From assembly GCA_963555705.1 (NCBI GenBank), contig OY743171.1, positions 15,251,352 to 15,315,351 of the forward strand: a stretch of 64,000 nt of DNA. The letters run 5' to 3'. The stretch comes from Ligustrum vulgare (lineage: Eukaryota > Streptophyta > Magnoliopsida > Lamiales > Oleaceae). The notes beneath the pieces were generated by a model. The model had not been told where the DNA came from. It saw nothing but the letters and a program-made list of their open reading frames with translations, and did not search any database. Made by a program: the position numbers and the translations under genes. Shown here piece by piece: positions 34,949 through 45,960 of this stretch. The stretch's first letter is position 1. Each line of letters begins with the position of its first letter.

Positions 34949-37900
34949 AGATGTGTTCTTGGAATGTTAGGGGTACAGGTTCTACCTCTAAAAGAAGAGC
35001 CATAAAGGAGGTTTTAAATAAGATAAATCCAGATATAGTAGTTTTACAGGAAACAAAAAGAGAAGTACTTGATAGAAAGTTCATGGGCTGCATTTGGAGA
35101 TCGAGGTTTAAAGAATGGGTTGCACTTCCCTCAGTTGGTAGGGCAGGAGGTATGATGATAGCTTGGGATACTAGATGTGTAAGGGTGATTGATTCTTTGA
35201 TTGGGGAATTTTCCATTTCTATTTTGATTGAAATGGAAGGAAGGGAAAAGTGGTGGTTTACGGGTATTTATGGACCCAACACCTACAGTGGAAGGGAAAA
35301 TTTTTGGGATGAGATAGCTGGACTAAGCACTTTATGTGGAGATTATTGGTGTCTAGGGGGCGATTTTAATGTGGTAAGGAGGGTTGATGAGAAGTTCAAC
35401 AGCCATACAAATACAAGAAGCATGAAATTGTTTGATACTTTGGTTAGGGAACTGAGCTTAAGAGATCCATCTCTTAATGGTGGGCAATTTACATGGTCTA
35501 ATTTTAGGGAAGTTCCCATTTGTTGTAAGTTAGACAGGTTTCTGTTCTGTAATCAATGGACAGAACTCTTTCCCTATTGTAGACAAGAAGTGGCTGTGAG
35601 GGTGGTATCAGATCATTGCCCGATTGTTCTGGACTCAAACCCACCTAAATGGGGACCTTCACCTTTTCGGTTTGAAAATGCTTGGCTAACACACAAATCT
35701 TTTGGGAAGGATTTTGCAGAATGGTGGGCTGAACCAGGGGAGTATGGTTGGGAAGGTTACTGTTTTATGAAAAAGTTACAAAACATAAAAGGTAAACTGA
35801 AAGCGTGGAAAAATGAGGTGTTTGGCGATAGAAGACTGATTAGAAGTGTGTTAGAACGAAGAATCACAACTCTGGACAACGAGGAATTGAATGGTCGCTG
35901 GAATAATCAGTTAAAAGAAGAAAGGGAGTCTATCAAACGTGAATGGCAGCAATTGGTTTTTGAAGATGAGAGAGCGTTAAGAATGAAATCCAAGTTTAAA
36001 TGGGCTAAAGAAGGGGATGCAAATTCTAAGCTCTTCCACAGTTTAATGAATGTAAGAAAAGCCAGAAGTTACATATCGAAGTTAGAAAAAGAAGATGGGC
36101 AGATTGTGGAAACGGATAGAGAAATTAAAGAAGAAATTGTTGGTTTTTTTAGGCAGCAACTCCTTTTTCAGGATTTGAAGGTCTTGAATGGAAGGAAATT
36201 TCACAATCCTTGGCGGAATGGCTTGAAAGGCCGTTTGATGAAGATGAGGTTTAAAGGGCCGTGTTTGCATGCGATGGAGATAAAGCACCTGGACCTGACG
36301 GGTTTTCTTTAGCACTTTTCAAATCTCAATGGGAAATTATGAAAGATGACCTGATGAAGGTTTTTGCAGAATTCGAGAGAGATGGGGTGGTAAATGGGAT
36401 AACAAATGAAACATATATTTGTTTAATCCCGAAAAAATTGAGTTGTGGAACAGTGAAGGATTATCGACCTATTAGTCTTGTAACTAGCTTATACAAGATC
36501 ATCTCAAAAGCATTATCTTTGAGACTTAGAGAAGTTTTGGGTGATACCATATCAGATTCGCAAGGGGCGTTCGTAGAAGGCAGACAGATTCTTGACATCA
36601 TTTTAGTGGCCAATGAGGTTGTAGAAGACTACAGATGCTCTAAGAAAAAAGGGGTGGTGTTCAAAATAGACTTTGAGAAAGCTTATGACTGTGTGGAGTG
36701 GCAATTTCTTGATTTTGTTTTAAAGTGAAAAGGATTTAAGGATAAATGGAGAAAATGGATTATGGGTTGCCTATCTTCAGTTTCATATTCTGTGTTCATT
36801 AACGGAAGACCTACTGGAAAATTTAGAGGATCAAGGGGTCTTAGACAAGGGGATCCCTTGTCACCTTTTCTGTTTACACTGGTTGTAGATGTCTTGGGGA
36901 GGTTGGTGGACAAGGCAAAAGAAAATTTTATTATCAGGGGGTTTTCTGTGGGTAAAGAAAAGGTTGTTGTTTCCCATCTACAATTTGCTGACGACACATT
37001 GTTCTTCTTGAACGCAAATAATCAAGAAATTCACAACTTGTTGATGATTTTGAAGGCCTTTTGTACTCTATCAGGATTGAGGGTAAATTTGCATAAAAGC
37101 CAACTGCTGGGGATTAATGTGGAGGATAGCTGGTTGGATGATCTGGCTGGGGTATTGGATTGTGAGGTAGGCTCTTGGCCTATTAAATATTTAGGAATGC
37201 CTCTGGGAGATAATCCGAGAAAAAGCATTTTTTGGGAACCGGTTATTGCAAAGGTAGCCAAGAGATTGGGAGGATGGAAAAATGCATATCTCTCTAGAGG
37301 AGGAAGACTTACACTCATACAATCTGTTTTATCGTCGATGCCTATTTATTACTTGTCCATATTCAAGGCACCTGTTATGGTCTTAAACAATTTAGAGAAG
37401 TTAATGAGGGATTTCCTTTGGGAGGGCGGAGATTTAAATGGTAGTGATCATTTGGTTGCTTGGGACATTGTTTGCCGTTCAAAGGCAAAAGGTGGTTTGG
37501 GAATAGGGGACTTAAAAGTCAGAAACAAAGCATTATTGATGAAGTGGCTGTGGAGATTTCCTTTGGAAACTAATACTCTATGGTTTAGAGTTATTAAAAG
37601 TAGATATGGTATTCAAGAAAACCAATGGGATTCTAAACTGGGGGAGAGACTGACTTTTAGAGGACCTTGGAAAGGTATAGCTTCTCTTTATAAAGAATTC
37701 TCAAGATTTTTCAAATTGAAGGTGGGTAATGGAAGGAACATAAGATTCTGGAAAGATATTTGGGTGGGTAATAAGCCTTTGGAAGAGGATTTTACTGTTT
37801 TAGCAGGAATTTCTTCTTTGCAAAATGGGAAAATATACGATTTTCTAGATACAGAAGCCGAGGGGATGAGTACTAGTGTCTCTTGGAATCTGCACTTTAA

Positions 37901-38591
37901 GAGAAACCTGCTAGATAGGGAGATACCAAAACTAATTGAGCTGTTGAATATATTGGATAACATGAGCGTTTGCCATAACTTAGAAGATAGAAGAATCTGG
38001 ATGGGAGATAGCTCAGAATTCTTCACTTGTAAATCAGCTTTTGAATGCTTGAAGGAGTCGACACATCATCTGTTGAACTATAGGTTCAAATATATTTGGA
38101 AAAGTCCTGTACCCTCAAAAGTTAAAGTTTTCACTTGGTTACTATTACGGGAACGAGTGAACGTTCATGAACTCCTACAAATTAGGCGGCCTAATCTTTC
38201 TATGTTGCCTGGATGGTGTGTGTTATGTAAAAAACACGATGAAACTTTGGACCATTTGTTTTTACATTGTGAATTCTCTGTTCAGTTTTGGAATAGGTTG
38301 TTTAAAGAATTCAAGGTGCAATGGGTACGTCAACAACGTTGTTCAGAGTTTTTGTTCTCTTTTATCTCAAGTGACAAGATGAAACAAAAGTTTTGGAATG
38401 TCAGCGCCATGGCTATTTGTTGGGTGATCTGGTTAGAGCGGAATAAGAGAATTTTTGACGACATCGAGGATTCTTATGGAAAGTTGTGGGATAAAGTTAG
38501 ATATTGGACAGCTATTTGGTTGTTCAATGTAAAAGAATTTACAGGAATTTTATTTGCTGACTTAGTTAGAGACTGGAGCTTTTTGTTGTAG
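34945..38591 (+). pseudogene. LINE ORF2: endonuclease, reverse transcriptase, zf-RVT
   Basis: About 1215 codons. The apurinic-like endonuclease occupies roughly residues 1-230 (CSWNVRG, LQETKR, GGDFN, SDHCPI). The reverse transcriptase follows with APGPDGF, FKIDFEKAYDCVEW, GLRQGDPLSPFLF and the catalytic FADD (near 36985). The zf-RVT tail has CVLC...HLFLHC (about 38215-38275). There is no RNase H domain. Together these nick target DNA and copy the LINE RNA at the nick. Three lesions: a one-base frameshift near 36150, TAA at 36252-36254 where a lysine-like codon is expected, and TGA at 36726-36728. The long second half from 36729 to the stop is open, so the damage is light. Confidence 0.93.
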
Positions 38592-38684
38592 GGATACAAT
38601 TTTTTTTACTGTCCGACTCTCATCGGATTAACTTGTATCCTTCCCATCATTATTATTAATATAGTTGTTTCTTTTAAAAAAAAA
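38592..38684 (+). other. LINE 3' UTR and poly-A tail
   Basis: A short 3' UTR ending in a nine-base A run (38676-38684), preceded by TTATTATTAATATAGTTG, as at the ends of plant L1 elements. The A run is where target-primed reverse transcription began. Confidence 0.8.
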
Positions 38685-39970
38685 CACCTTATATATGTAT
38701 TTTCCCTTTCATAAATAAGCTTCAAATCCATAATTTTTCTATTCTTCTATAAATGGAATTTTCCTGATAGCTCTATTTTTAATTTTCATGTCTACGAAAT
38801 TGACGGGGAAGAACAGAAAAGGAATGAGAAAGAAGTTCACACTTAATTAAATACTTTATATACAAATTTTTCTACGCTCAAATCAATCCCATATTTGGTA
38901 CAAATCAAAATTAATTTTAATTTAAGCTAAAGTCAACAATCAATTTTAATCATGAGAACCACACATTTTCAACAAGACATTTTGTTGGCACGTGGCTTTG
39001 TGCAAAACAATTAAGTAGAAAACTCAGACAATGTATGTAAGAATAAACCTCTTGAGACAATGTCCCAAAAATGATTGCATTGGAGAGTAGAGTCGTTGTC
39101 TCAAAGGGGCGCAAACTCACAATTACAGGAGCGTAAAGTAGAATAAAAGAAATTATATCTCTATTTTGAAAGTTGATTTGTTCGTCCATAAAAAATATTT
39201 TTGCTTCTTGCTTTTATACGTTTAAATGCAACTTCTTTGAGTCTGTCATTCTGTTTCAAAACTATTATGTCCTTTGTTTGAGTGATCTCCATAACTTGCT
39301 CAGTAACTTCTTTCGTCAATAACCATCAGATCATGGGGGAATTATGGGTAATTGTGAAGGATAATTGTTCCATTACTTTGTCAGTTATGCTCCATGCCCT
39401 TCTCTTTTTTTTTGGACACATTCGATTGGAATCTCGACTCAAGATATCGACTCCATGCTGATTCCTTCGCCTTAATTGGGCGAATCCTATCTCGTTATGT
39501 TCTCACTAGTGGGACGTGCTTGCCCTTTAATAACGGTGATATTTCGTCCAATGTTGATTATTTTAATGTCCAGGTATCAACATTGTATTCATCTTTATTT
39601 TGGAGATTTTATGTCAGTAATTATCTCTCAATACTGCTTAATTAAAGTTTTTATCATTTCATTTAGCCTTATTAATTAACAATAAACACAAATGCTCCCT
39701 TACCTTTCAATCCCCAAATTTTCTTTTCAACTTCCTTCATTCTACGGTTGCATCAATGCGCTTACACCCAGGATATGCTACCATCATTGCACATTGCTTG
39801 GCGTTTCAATAACATCATAACTCTAAAAACTCTAGCAGAATATATTGCTTGTAACTCTCATTTCCAACTAGATATAACACTCGAATCTCATTTGTCGGGG
39901 ACTTCTCCTGGCCTTTCATTTACACGTCGTATGAGTAGCTTTATGATAGAATAAAAAGGCAAAAATATAT
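38685..39970. other. No gene seen
   Basis: Two short frames at 39394-39679 overlap on the + strand with no domain and are probably chance. No repeat structure stands out. Confidence 0.45.
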
Positions 39971-40096
39971 TGATAGGGCACTCTTCGAGTCAGTACAAAA
40001 CTCCTTACAAAGTTCCTTCTAAATTCAACTTAAAGAAAATATTTATTACACAGCTCCCTTTTAAAGCTACGAAAATCAAATAACAAACTTGGCCTA
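39971..40096 (-). mobile_element. Candidate short 3' LTR of the Gypsy element
   Basis: On the minus strand a purine-rich tract (GGAGAGGGGAATAG, complementary to about 40097-40110) is followed by about 126 bp ending CCTATCA. Within it lie TTTAAAAGG and AATAAA, possible promoter and poly-A signals. Position after the chromodomain-end of the Gypsy polyprotein fits a Reina-like element with small LTRs. The LTR start is TA rather than TG, so one mutation must be assumed. Confidence 0.35.
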
Positions 40097-41404
40097 CTAT
40101 TCCCCTCTCCTGGAGCTTCTTCAACGAACACCAGACAATTCATAACCGTCCAGCCAGCTTGGTTTCTTGCATGACCTGTCCTTGACCAATCCGCCTTCAA
40201 TGTTCTCTGCCCTTGTATTCTCTTTCTCACAGACCACACCTCCATAACGCCCCTCTTTTTCTGTTGTTTGGATTGAAGGGCTCTCTCCTTTAGTTCTATC
40301 TTTGGGCCACTCTTGTAATTGCTTCAGTATTGCGCCACTCTCTAAGTTCAACCCAGCCTATCTATCACCCCCTCCCCTTCGAAAACGACCTTGTCCTCAA
40401 GGTCAGGGATTTTGTACAGCCTACTGAACTTAGACAAGTCTTCCCAGGTTACATCTTCCAGGGGTCTATGAGACCACTGCACAAGAATCTGTTTGTGGGT
40501 CTGTCCTTTTTCCTGAATGGTTCTTGTTGCCAGATCGCTACCGGATTCAAGATTGGCCTGTTGGTCTTGCTCACTTCAGGTGGATAACTTTCAGCTGGTT
40601 TGTCTCCTCGATACTCCTTGAGAAAAGACACATGGAATGTGGGGTGAATGCGATTGTCAGGAGGGAGCTCTAAAGTATATGCCACAGGACCCACCCACTG
40701 GAAATGGTTCGAAGTACCTCCTGCAAATCTTAGTATTGATTCATTTGGCCACTGTTGATTGTCGATATGGTTGAAGCTTGACAAGCACCAAATCTTCAAC
40801 CTGAAATTGTACATCTCTACTGTTCTTGTTAGCTATATGACTCATTATGTTCTAGGCCTGATGTAAATTCTCCTTGAGTTGCTGCAAGAGGATATCCGGA
40901 ACTGTCAATGACTCATCCACAGCTTGCACGCTTGCTAATCCGGTTATATAACCTGGTATGGATGGCGGAAGTGTTCCGTAAAGAGCCTGGAACTACGTTG
41001 ATAAGTGTGTTTTACACACTTATTTTGCTTCTAAATCGACAATTTAATTGACAAATTGAGCAAATTTCTACTTATAAATTGTATTTATCTTGTACAATTA
41101 GGTACAACCTCAATTGGAAAGAAAATGGACAAGATTGTACTGCAATTGAGCTAAAAGGGGAGCAAATTTGATGTACATGGACCTAATTGAAAGAAATTAA
41201 AAGTTTGGGGACTCAATTGCAACATCTCAAAAAGCTGAAGGACTGAAGATGCAAATATTTTAGGAACATAATATTAATAAAAATCAAAATTTGAGGACTA
41301 AATTAAAAAAGACCAGAAAATGAAGGACTTTGATTACAAATTATTCAAAAGAAAAAAAAAAAGAAAAAAAATAATATTTTAATATATATTTATATATAGT
41401 TGGT

Positions 41405-41430
41405 AGGCATGGGCATTTGAGCCCATGCCT
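41405..41430. repeat. Inverted repeat AGGCATGGGC / GCCCATGCCT
   Basis: Perfect 10-bp arms with a 6-bp loop, inside the solo-LTR-like insertion, 55 bp before the larger palindrome. Confidence 0.9.
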
Positions 41431-41484
41431 TTCTTTATTGTGATTTGCGAGCGCCCAGCATAATCACGCAGTTGATTTTAGAAC

Positions 41485-41506
41485 TGCCCACGCGATCGCG
41501 TGGGCA
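41485..41506. repeat. Perfect 22-bp GC-rich palindrome
   Basis: The half-site TGCCCACGCGA followed by its exact complement, centred on CGATCG, in otherwise AT-rich DNA. It has four CpG sites and lies about 110 bp upstream of a TATA-like box, so it could be a dimeric protein-binding site of the LTR promoter. That role is inference. Confidence 0.95.
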
Positions 41507-41617
41507 ATTTTCGGCCCAATTTCGATTTTAATTTTCTATTTTTATTATTTTAATTTAAGGTCGTGTTTGACTTTATTTGGACGCGTTTTTAGGTTATTTT
41601 AGGTCAAATTTTGGGGA

Positions 41618-41626
41618 CTATAAATA
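41618..41626 (+). promoter_or_regulatory. TATA-like box of the solo LTR
   Basis: CTATAAATA within GGGGACTATAAATACTC, followed about 30 bp later by CTTCACTTCAAAA and a CT-rich leader. Good fit to a plant TATA promoter; supports + orientation for the LTR. Confidence 0.6.
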
Positions 41627-43075
41627 CTCTCATTTCTTCACTTCAAAAAATCACAATTTTTATCTCCAAACCCTAGCCTCTTTTCCTTTCCTTTTCTTCT
41701 TCTTTCTTTTCTTTGTTTTTGATCTATTTTGTAATTTAGTTTTGTTTCCATGTTGCTAGTCTCCATTGAAGCTATGGAGCAAAAATTGATGTGAAGATTC
41801 AAAACATTGTTCAAGGAATTTTGGGACAAAAATCAAGGAAAGTGATTTATTTCATTATCTTGTATTTTTAATCTTTGATTTCTATATTTTGTGATATATT
41901 TTTGTAAACCTCAACTTTTGTGCAATATTTATACAATGGGCTAGTTGTTTTATGCTAGGATGATTGATGTAGCTTAACTTAGTTTAAGTAATTTTAATGT
42001 TTGTTTATTAATTTTGTGCTTATTTCATGTGTGTTTGTTATTGAGATTATTCCATGTGTTTGATTGATCATCAAATATATGTTTTGTGAAGTGTATGATA
42101 ATCGAGAGATATTGTGCATTTTAGACCAAATAACAAATGCTCTAAGTTCTTATTAAGAATATAGATATACCTTAAACCCTAGATGATCCATTGAGCTATT
42201 TTTACAAAGAGTTAATGCAATTGATTGTGCTTTAATCGACATAGAGATATAATATGTTAAACCAATTGATTATGGTTAATTTCACTCGAGAGAGGTAATT
42301 AGCTAAACTTGGAAAATCGGGTCTAACATTGTAAATGAGTAATTTATTAATTTGCATATGTTGAGAAATTACTTAAGTAAGAGTTAAGTGAAATCATGAA
42401 TCCCAACTATTTTATCTTCCATTTTCCTTAGTTTAATTTGGTTTAAAGTTAGTTTCTTTAATTTAGAATTTTCCAAAATCAACTTTTAATTGTGTGTTTC
42501 TTTTTATTGTTAGAATTAAAATAATTAAAGTTGTATAATCTAAAGTAAACATTCCTCGTGGGATCGAAAATCTGGACTCAAAAAGTCGACTTTATTACTT
42601 GTATGCAACCCGTGCACTTGCGGTACACACTTTTTAGCGAACAAGCATCATTCCAATCCCTGATTGTTGACTGGTATTTAGTGGCACTCTACCCAGCTCA
42701 AATAAGTGCTCCATAGTTTGGGGTTCTCCACTGTGAAAGCCAACATATATTGTTCTAGGTAACGGTTTAGCACCTCCGTTTGCCCATCAATTTGTGGGTG
42801 ATATGCGGAACTCATCATCAAACGGGTGCCCATCAATCCAAACAGTTTCCTCCAAATCTGGCTAGTGAAAATGGGATCTCTATAAAAAATTATCAACCTC
42901 GGTAACCCATGTAACTTAATCACCATGCTACAGAAAAGTTCCTTTACTCTAGTTGCAATGTAATCCGTGGGAAGGGCTCCTAAATGGGCGTATTTCGTCA
43001 GTCTGTCTACTACCACAAAGATAGTTGTGTTCCCTTCGAGTTTGGTAAGCCAACTATGAAGTTCATAGCTATATG

Positions 43076-44237
43076 AGGCTGTTAAAGATCTTATGATTCA
43101 TGTGCCCTGTGGTACATTTAGACGTGAGTCACCATGCATGTCTAATGGTCGATGCACAAAGCATTATCCAAAAAAATTTACTGAATCAAAAACTGTTGAT
43201 GAATCTGGATATCCTGTGTACAGATATCTGACAACGGTAGGACTATGAACAAGAATGGTATAGAGCTTGATAACCGATATGTCGTTCCTCATAATCAGTA
43301 TTCATTGATGAAGTATGTCACTCATATTAACTGTTGTTGAGGCATCCTGGAGATTGTTTAGTTATGATATACACTTTAGAGAACCACTAGTTGAACGACT
43401 CAGCTCCCTGATTAATAGTGTATTTTCTTTCACATCATGGATTTATGCAAACAAAAAATATGTTTAAGCTAAATAATTGACTTATGCAGAATTTTCAACA
43501 AATTTTATGTGGAAAGCAAACAAAAGAGAGTGGCAACAGAGAAAACTTGGTTTCTCGATAGGTCATATTTTTTACGTTGCACCTGGGCAAGGAGAATTAT
43601 ATTATCTAAGAACTTTATTGAATGTTGTTCGCGGGCCGATGTCCTATGAAGAAAATTGGTATGTGGATGATGTACAACACACCTCTTTCAGAAATGCTTG
43701 CCATGTATTGGGATTGCTGGACAACAATAGAGAGTATATAGATAACATTGTTGAAGTAAGTCATTGGGGATCTGCAAATTCATTAAGGAGTTTATTTGCA
43801 ACGTTGTTGATGTCCGAATCAATGTCTCATCCTGAGTTTGTTTGGCAAGAATGCTGACGTTATATGTCGGATGATATACTAGCCACACGCAGACGTGTTT
43901 TAGGTCACGAAGGTAATATATAATCCTACTTTGCATATTAAAAGTATCGCTATCCATTTTGGATTTGTATTTCACCTCACAGTCATTTTTAAATTTTTAT
44001 TTCAAACATGTATTTGTTAGCAAGCCTTTTCAACCTTTTTCTTCAGTTTCATAAAATTTCAAATAATGTATCATATTTTGATGTCACTCATGTCTGTTGT
44101 GCAATCAGGATTGCAACGTAGCAGTGTCTAGAATTACTAATCATGCTAGTCTTACAATATTGATATGTGATGACGAAGGAAAACCAACAAATGTGACAAC
44201 TAATGTTGTTTGTAAGGAGGTTTTTCAGAATTTGTAG
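43076..44237 (+). pseudogene. Helitron Rep/helicase remnant, internally deleted
   Basis: Three blocks of a plant Helitron transposase-helicase are read on the + strand. 43076-43315 has DLMIHVPCGTFRRESPCM and CTKHYPKKF, with a frameshift near 43220. 43340-43917 has EASWRLF, YDIHFREP, then WKANKREWQQRKLGFSIG, GELYYLR, NVVRGP and SHWGSANSLRSLF, with a TGA near 43856. 44108-44237 is the very C-terminus (AVSRITNHASLTILICDDEG ... TTNVVCKEVFQNL then TAG). The N-terminal Rep nuclease and most of the helicase core are missing, lost at the junctions near 43315 and 43920-44108. The intact family members nick, unwind and roll DNA during Helitron movement. This one is dead. Confidence 0.88.
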
Positions 44238-44327
44238 CAATGTTGATAAAATAGTTATTATAATAATGTTTTGTTCTTAATATCTCGGTGCTTTGTGTCC
44301 TGACAAATTCACTTTATCAATTGAATG

Positions 44328-44357
44328 TGTACGTGCAATGCACTGGTATAAAACTAG
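44328..44357 (+). mobile_element. Helitron 3' terminus of the deleted element
   Basis: Hairpin GTGC-AAT-GCAC (44333-44343), GTATAAA, then CTAG (44354-44357) followed by host T. It lies 91 bp after the helicase stop, the expected place, and is in the same orientation, so coding remnant and terminus belong to one Helitron whose 5' end is lost. Confidence 0.8.
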
Positions 44358-45931
44358 TTAATGGTGGAATGTCTAGAGTCTAGACATTGTGTAAGACAAT
44401 GTCGAACATTAATTATGCCATATAAGCATTTTTTGCCATTTGTCAAAAAAATAGGTAGACAAGGTAGACATCGTGACCGTTTGGACTTAATTTGTTTTTT
44501 TTTTTTTCAAATTCATTTTTAACCATATATTTTTATGAGATTCACTACCTTTCCTACTTTTAATTACTTTTCAATAGCACATTCTTCAAAATAATTCAAA
44601 ATTCCTCAAAAATTTGAAAAAATGTTTAAGATCGGGCTCTTAGTTCTGAATACATGTCTCTTTGGTATAGAGAGTTTTTGTGAAATCTTGGATTTTTGAG
44701 GAAATATGTGATTGAAAAATATGAAAAATGGTGTGACATTTTTGTGTGATTAAAAATGTATTTGTTTGACAAATTGGAAAAATAGTTTTAGCCCTTGTTT
44801 GATTTTCTACAAAATTTTCTCTTTTTTCTATTGTACTCAATTTTAAAATTTATTAAAAGTCAAATCTACAATATTTAATTTTTCAATTAATTTTTAATCA
44901 TTTACTCTTTTAAAAATTACTATTTATTTTAAAAAAATTATTTTTAAACAATACCAAACTAATACTTATAAACAAATCAATGCACTCAAGAATTAGAGTT
45001 CGAATTTGCCCCCAAATCGTCTTCGGTGATTTATCCAAAATTCATTTATAAACTTCCGATATTGAAATTCCAGATTCAAAATTCCCCAATTCTGTTATCC
45101 AATGCATTCTCTCTGGGAACCCTAATCCCCAAAACTAAATAAAAGCCCATCTTACTGGTGTAATTCACAAGTGCAAACTTAGGACAGTTCTAATTCTTAT
45201 TGATAGAGCGCGACCGGAGGGGACAATCGGCTGAGGATTTCCTTTCGCACCTGTAGATCTTGTGTCGCAGTGATTTCTCTAACTTCTTCATCACCATACC
45301 TGAAAGGTTGGTATCAGAATTACTCGTGTAAATATATGTTGATTGTTCCCTCGATATGATTGTTGTGAATGATTTGATTTCGATTTAGCCTTTTTGCCTT
45401 CCCAATCTTCTACCTCCTTAGAGTATAGTATTTCCCCATAATTTTTGTTTCTCGATGGTAATCTTCCCATTTTCTCGACGATATCTCTTGAATTCTTGAT
45501 GTGATTGTTTATGGTTTTCTCTGCCATAAAACCGCCCACCACTCAAGTGTATTAGCTTAAATATTAAGGACCATAATCCAGCGGGAAACAACTTTCGTTT
45601 GGGGAAAAAGCAATGAAAAATATATACTATGCGTTTTTAGTTATATGCGTGCCCAAATTTTGGGTTTTCCGTTGTTTGCATGCATCCTGATTAATTATCG
45701 AATTTCTCCCCCAATACTCCACCATCCCAAACCTATAACCCTAAACTCATGAACTTTTCCGGGTCACACTGTTACTGTTTCATGTGAATAAACAATTCGA
45801 TAAACAACTTCTTTCTACAATAAGTTTTCACTATTTTGTGACATTCATTGCCAATCCTTCTGGCGAGGTCCTCTTTTTGTCTCTTTTTTTGTTTGTAATA
45901 TATATATTGTACTTTCATATCTTTATGGATA
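44358..45931. other. No clear CDS; possible cyclin L1 leader exon near 45.2 kb
   Basis: 44480-44970 holds AT-rich stretches resembling MITEs with worn ends. 45100-45310 stands out: AACCCTAATCCCC, higher GC, CT-rich segments and a possible donor at AAAG-GTTGGT (about 45307), like a plant gene's first, untranslated exon. The next same-strand gene is cyclin L1, 4.4 kb away. A link through a long 5' UTR intron is only inference. Confidence 0.35.
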
Positions 45932-45960
45932 CTAGTATTTCTCTCCTGCGATGCACGGAA
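45932..45960 (-). mobile_element. Helitron 3' terminus (element extends right)
   Basis: On the minus strand: CCGTGCATCGCAGG (a hairpin TGC-ATC-GCA with a weak outer pair) then AGAGAAATA and CTAG (45932-45935), host T next. Similar to the ends at 18944 and 12330. The body would lie to the right; its 5' end is not located. Confidence 0.55.

Larger units (their letters stand above)
31915..38684 (+). mobile_element. L1-type LINE retrotransposon (5' limit approximate)
   Basis: A non-LTR element reading rightward: a leader of about 2.1 kb, an ORF1 remnant (34085-34948), ORF2 with endonuclease, reverse transcriptase and zf-RVT (34945-38591), a 3' UTR with GATACAATTTTTTTTACTGTC, and a poly-A tail at 38676-38684. 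The 3' end is firm. The 5' end is set where ordinary AT-rich DNA gives way to GA-rich then GT-rich leader sequence near 31915; a target duplication could not be confirmed. ORF2 has three lesions, so the copy is dead, but its coding sequence is far better kept than the Copia or Gypsy remnants, suggesting a younger insertion. Confidence 0.85.
40999..42643 (+). mobile_element. Solo-LTR-like insertion inside Gypsy integrase (1645 bp)
   Basis: It begins TGATAAGTGTGTTTTACACAC and ends TTTTTAGCGAACA, giving TG...CA borders, and it falls exactly between two halves of a Gypsy integrase motif, so its limits are set by the host reading frame. A TATA-like box on the + strand (41618-41626) is followed by a pyrimidine-rich stretch, as in an LTR promoter. 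It has no protein frame. Flanking 5-mers (TACGT and AGCAT) are poorly matched, so the target duplication has decayed or the ends are off by a base or two. It may instead be a gene-less LTR-derived element. Confidence 0.6.
40121..43075 (-). pseudogene. Ty3/Gypsy (chromovirus, Reina-like) integrase fragment
   Basis: Two blocks on the minus strand. 43070-42650 holds the integrase core: MNFIVGLP, VVVDRLTKYAH, then SAYHPQIDGQTEVLNR, a hallmark of Gypsy integrases. 40990-40330 continues with FQALYGTLPPSIPGY, the C-terminal VGPVAYTLELPP and HPTFHVSFLK, and a tail with WEDV-like and KKPSWLDGYEL words typical of chromodomain-bearing elements. Frameshifts lie near 43040, 42690 and 40500, with stops elsewhere. 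The blocks are separated by a 1.6-kb insertion (40999-42643) placed inside one conserved motif. The reverse transcriptase end is missing: at 43076 the sequence switches to Helitron coding DNA. Confidence 0.88.

Noticed and set aside
31840..38710. Target-site duplication for the LINE (ACTTATATTA near 31847 and CCTTATATAT near 38686)
   Set aside because: The match is short, AT-rich and imperfect, and the left position does not coincide with a clear 5' end.
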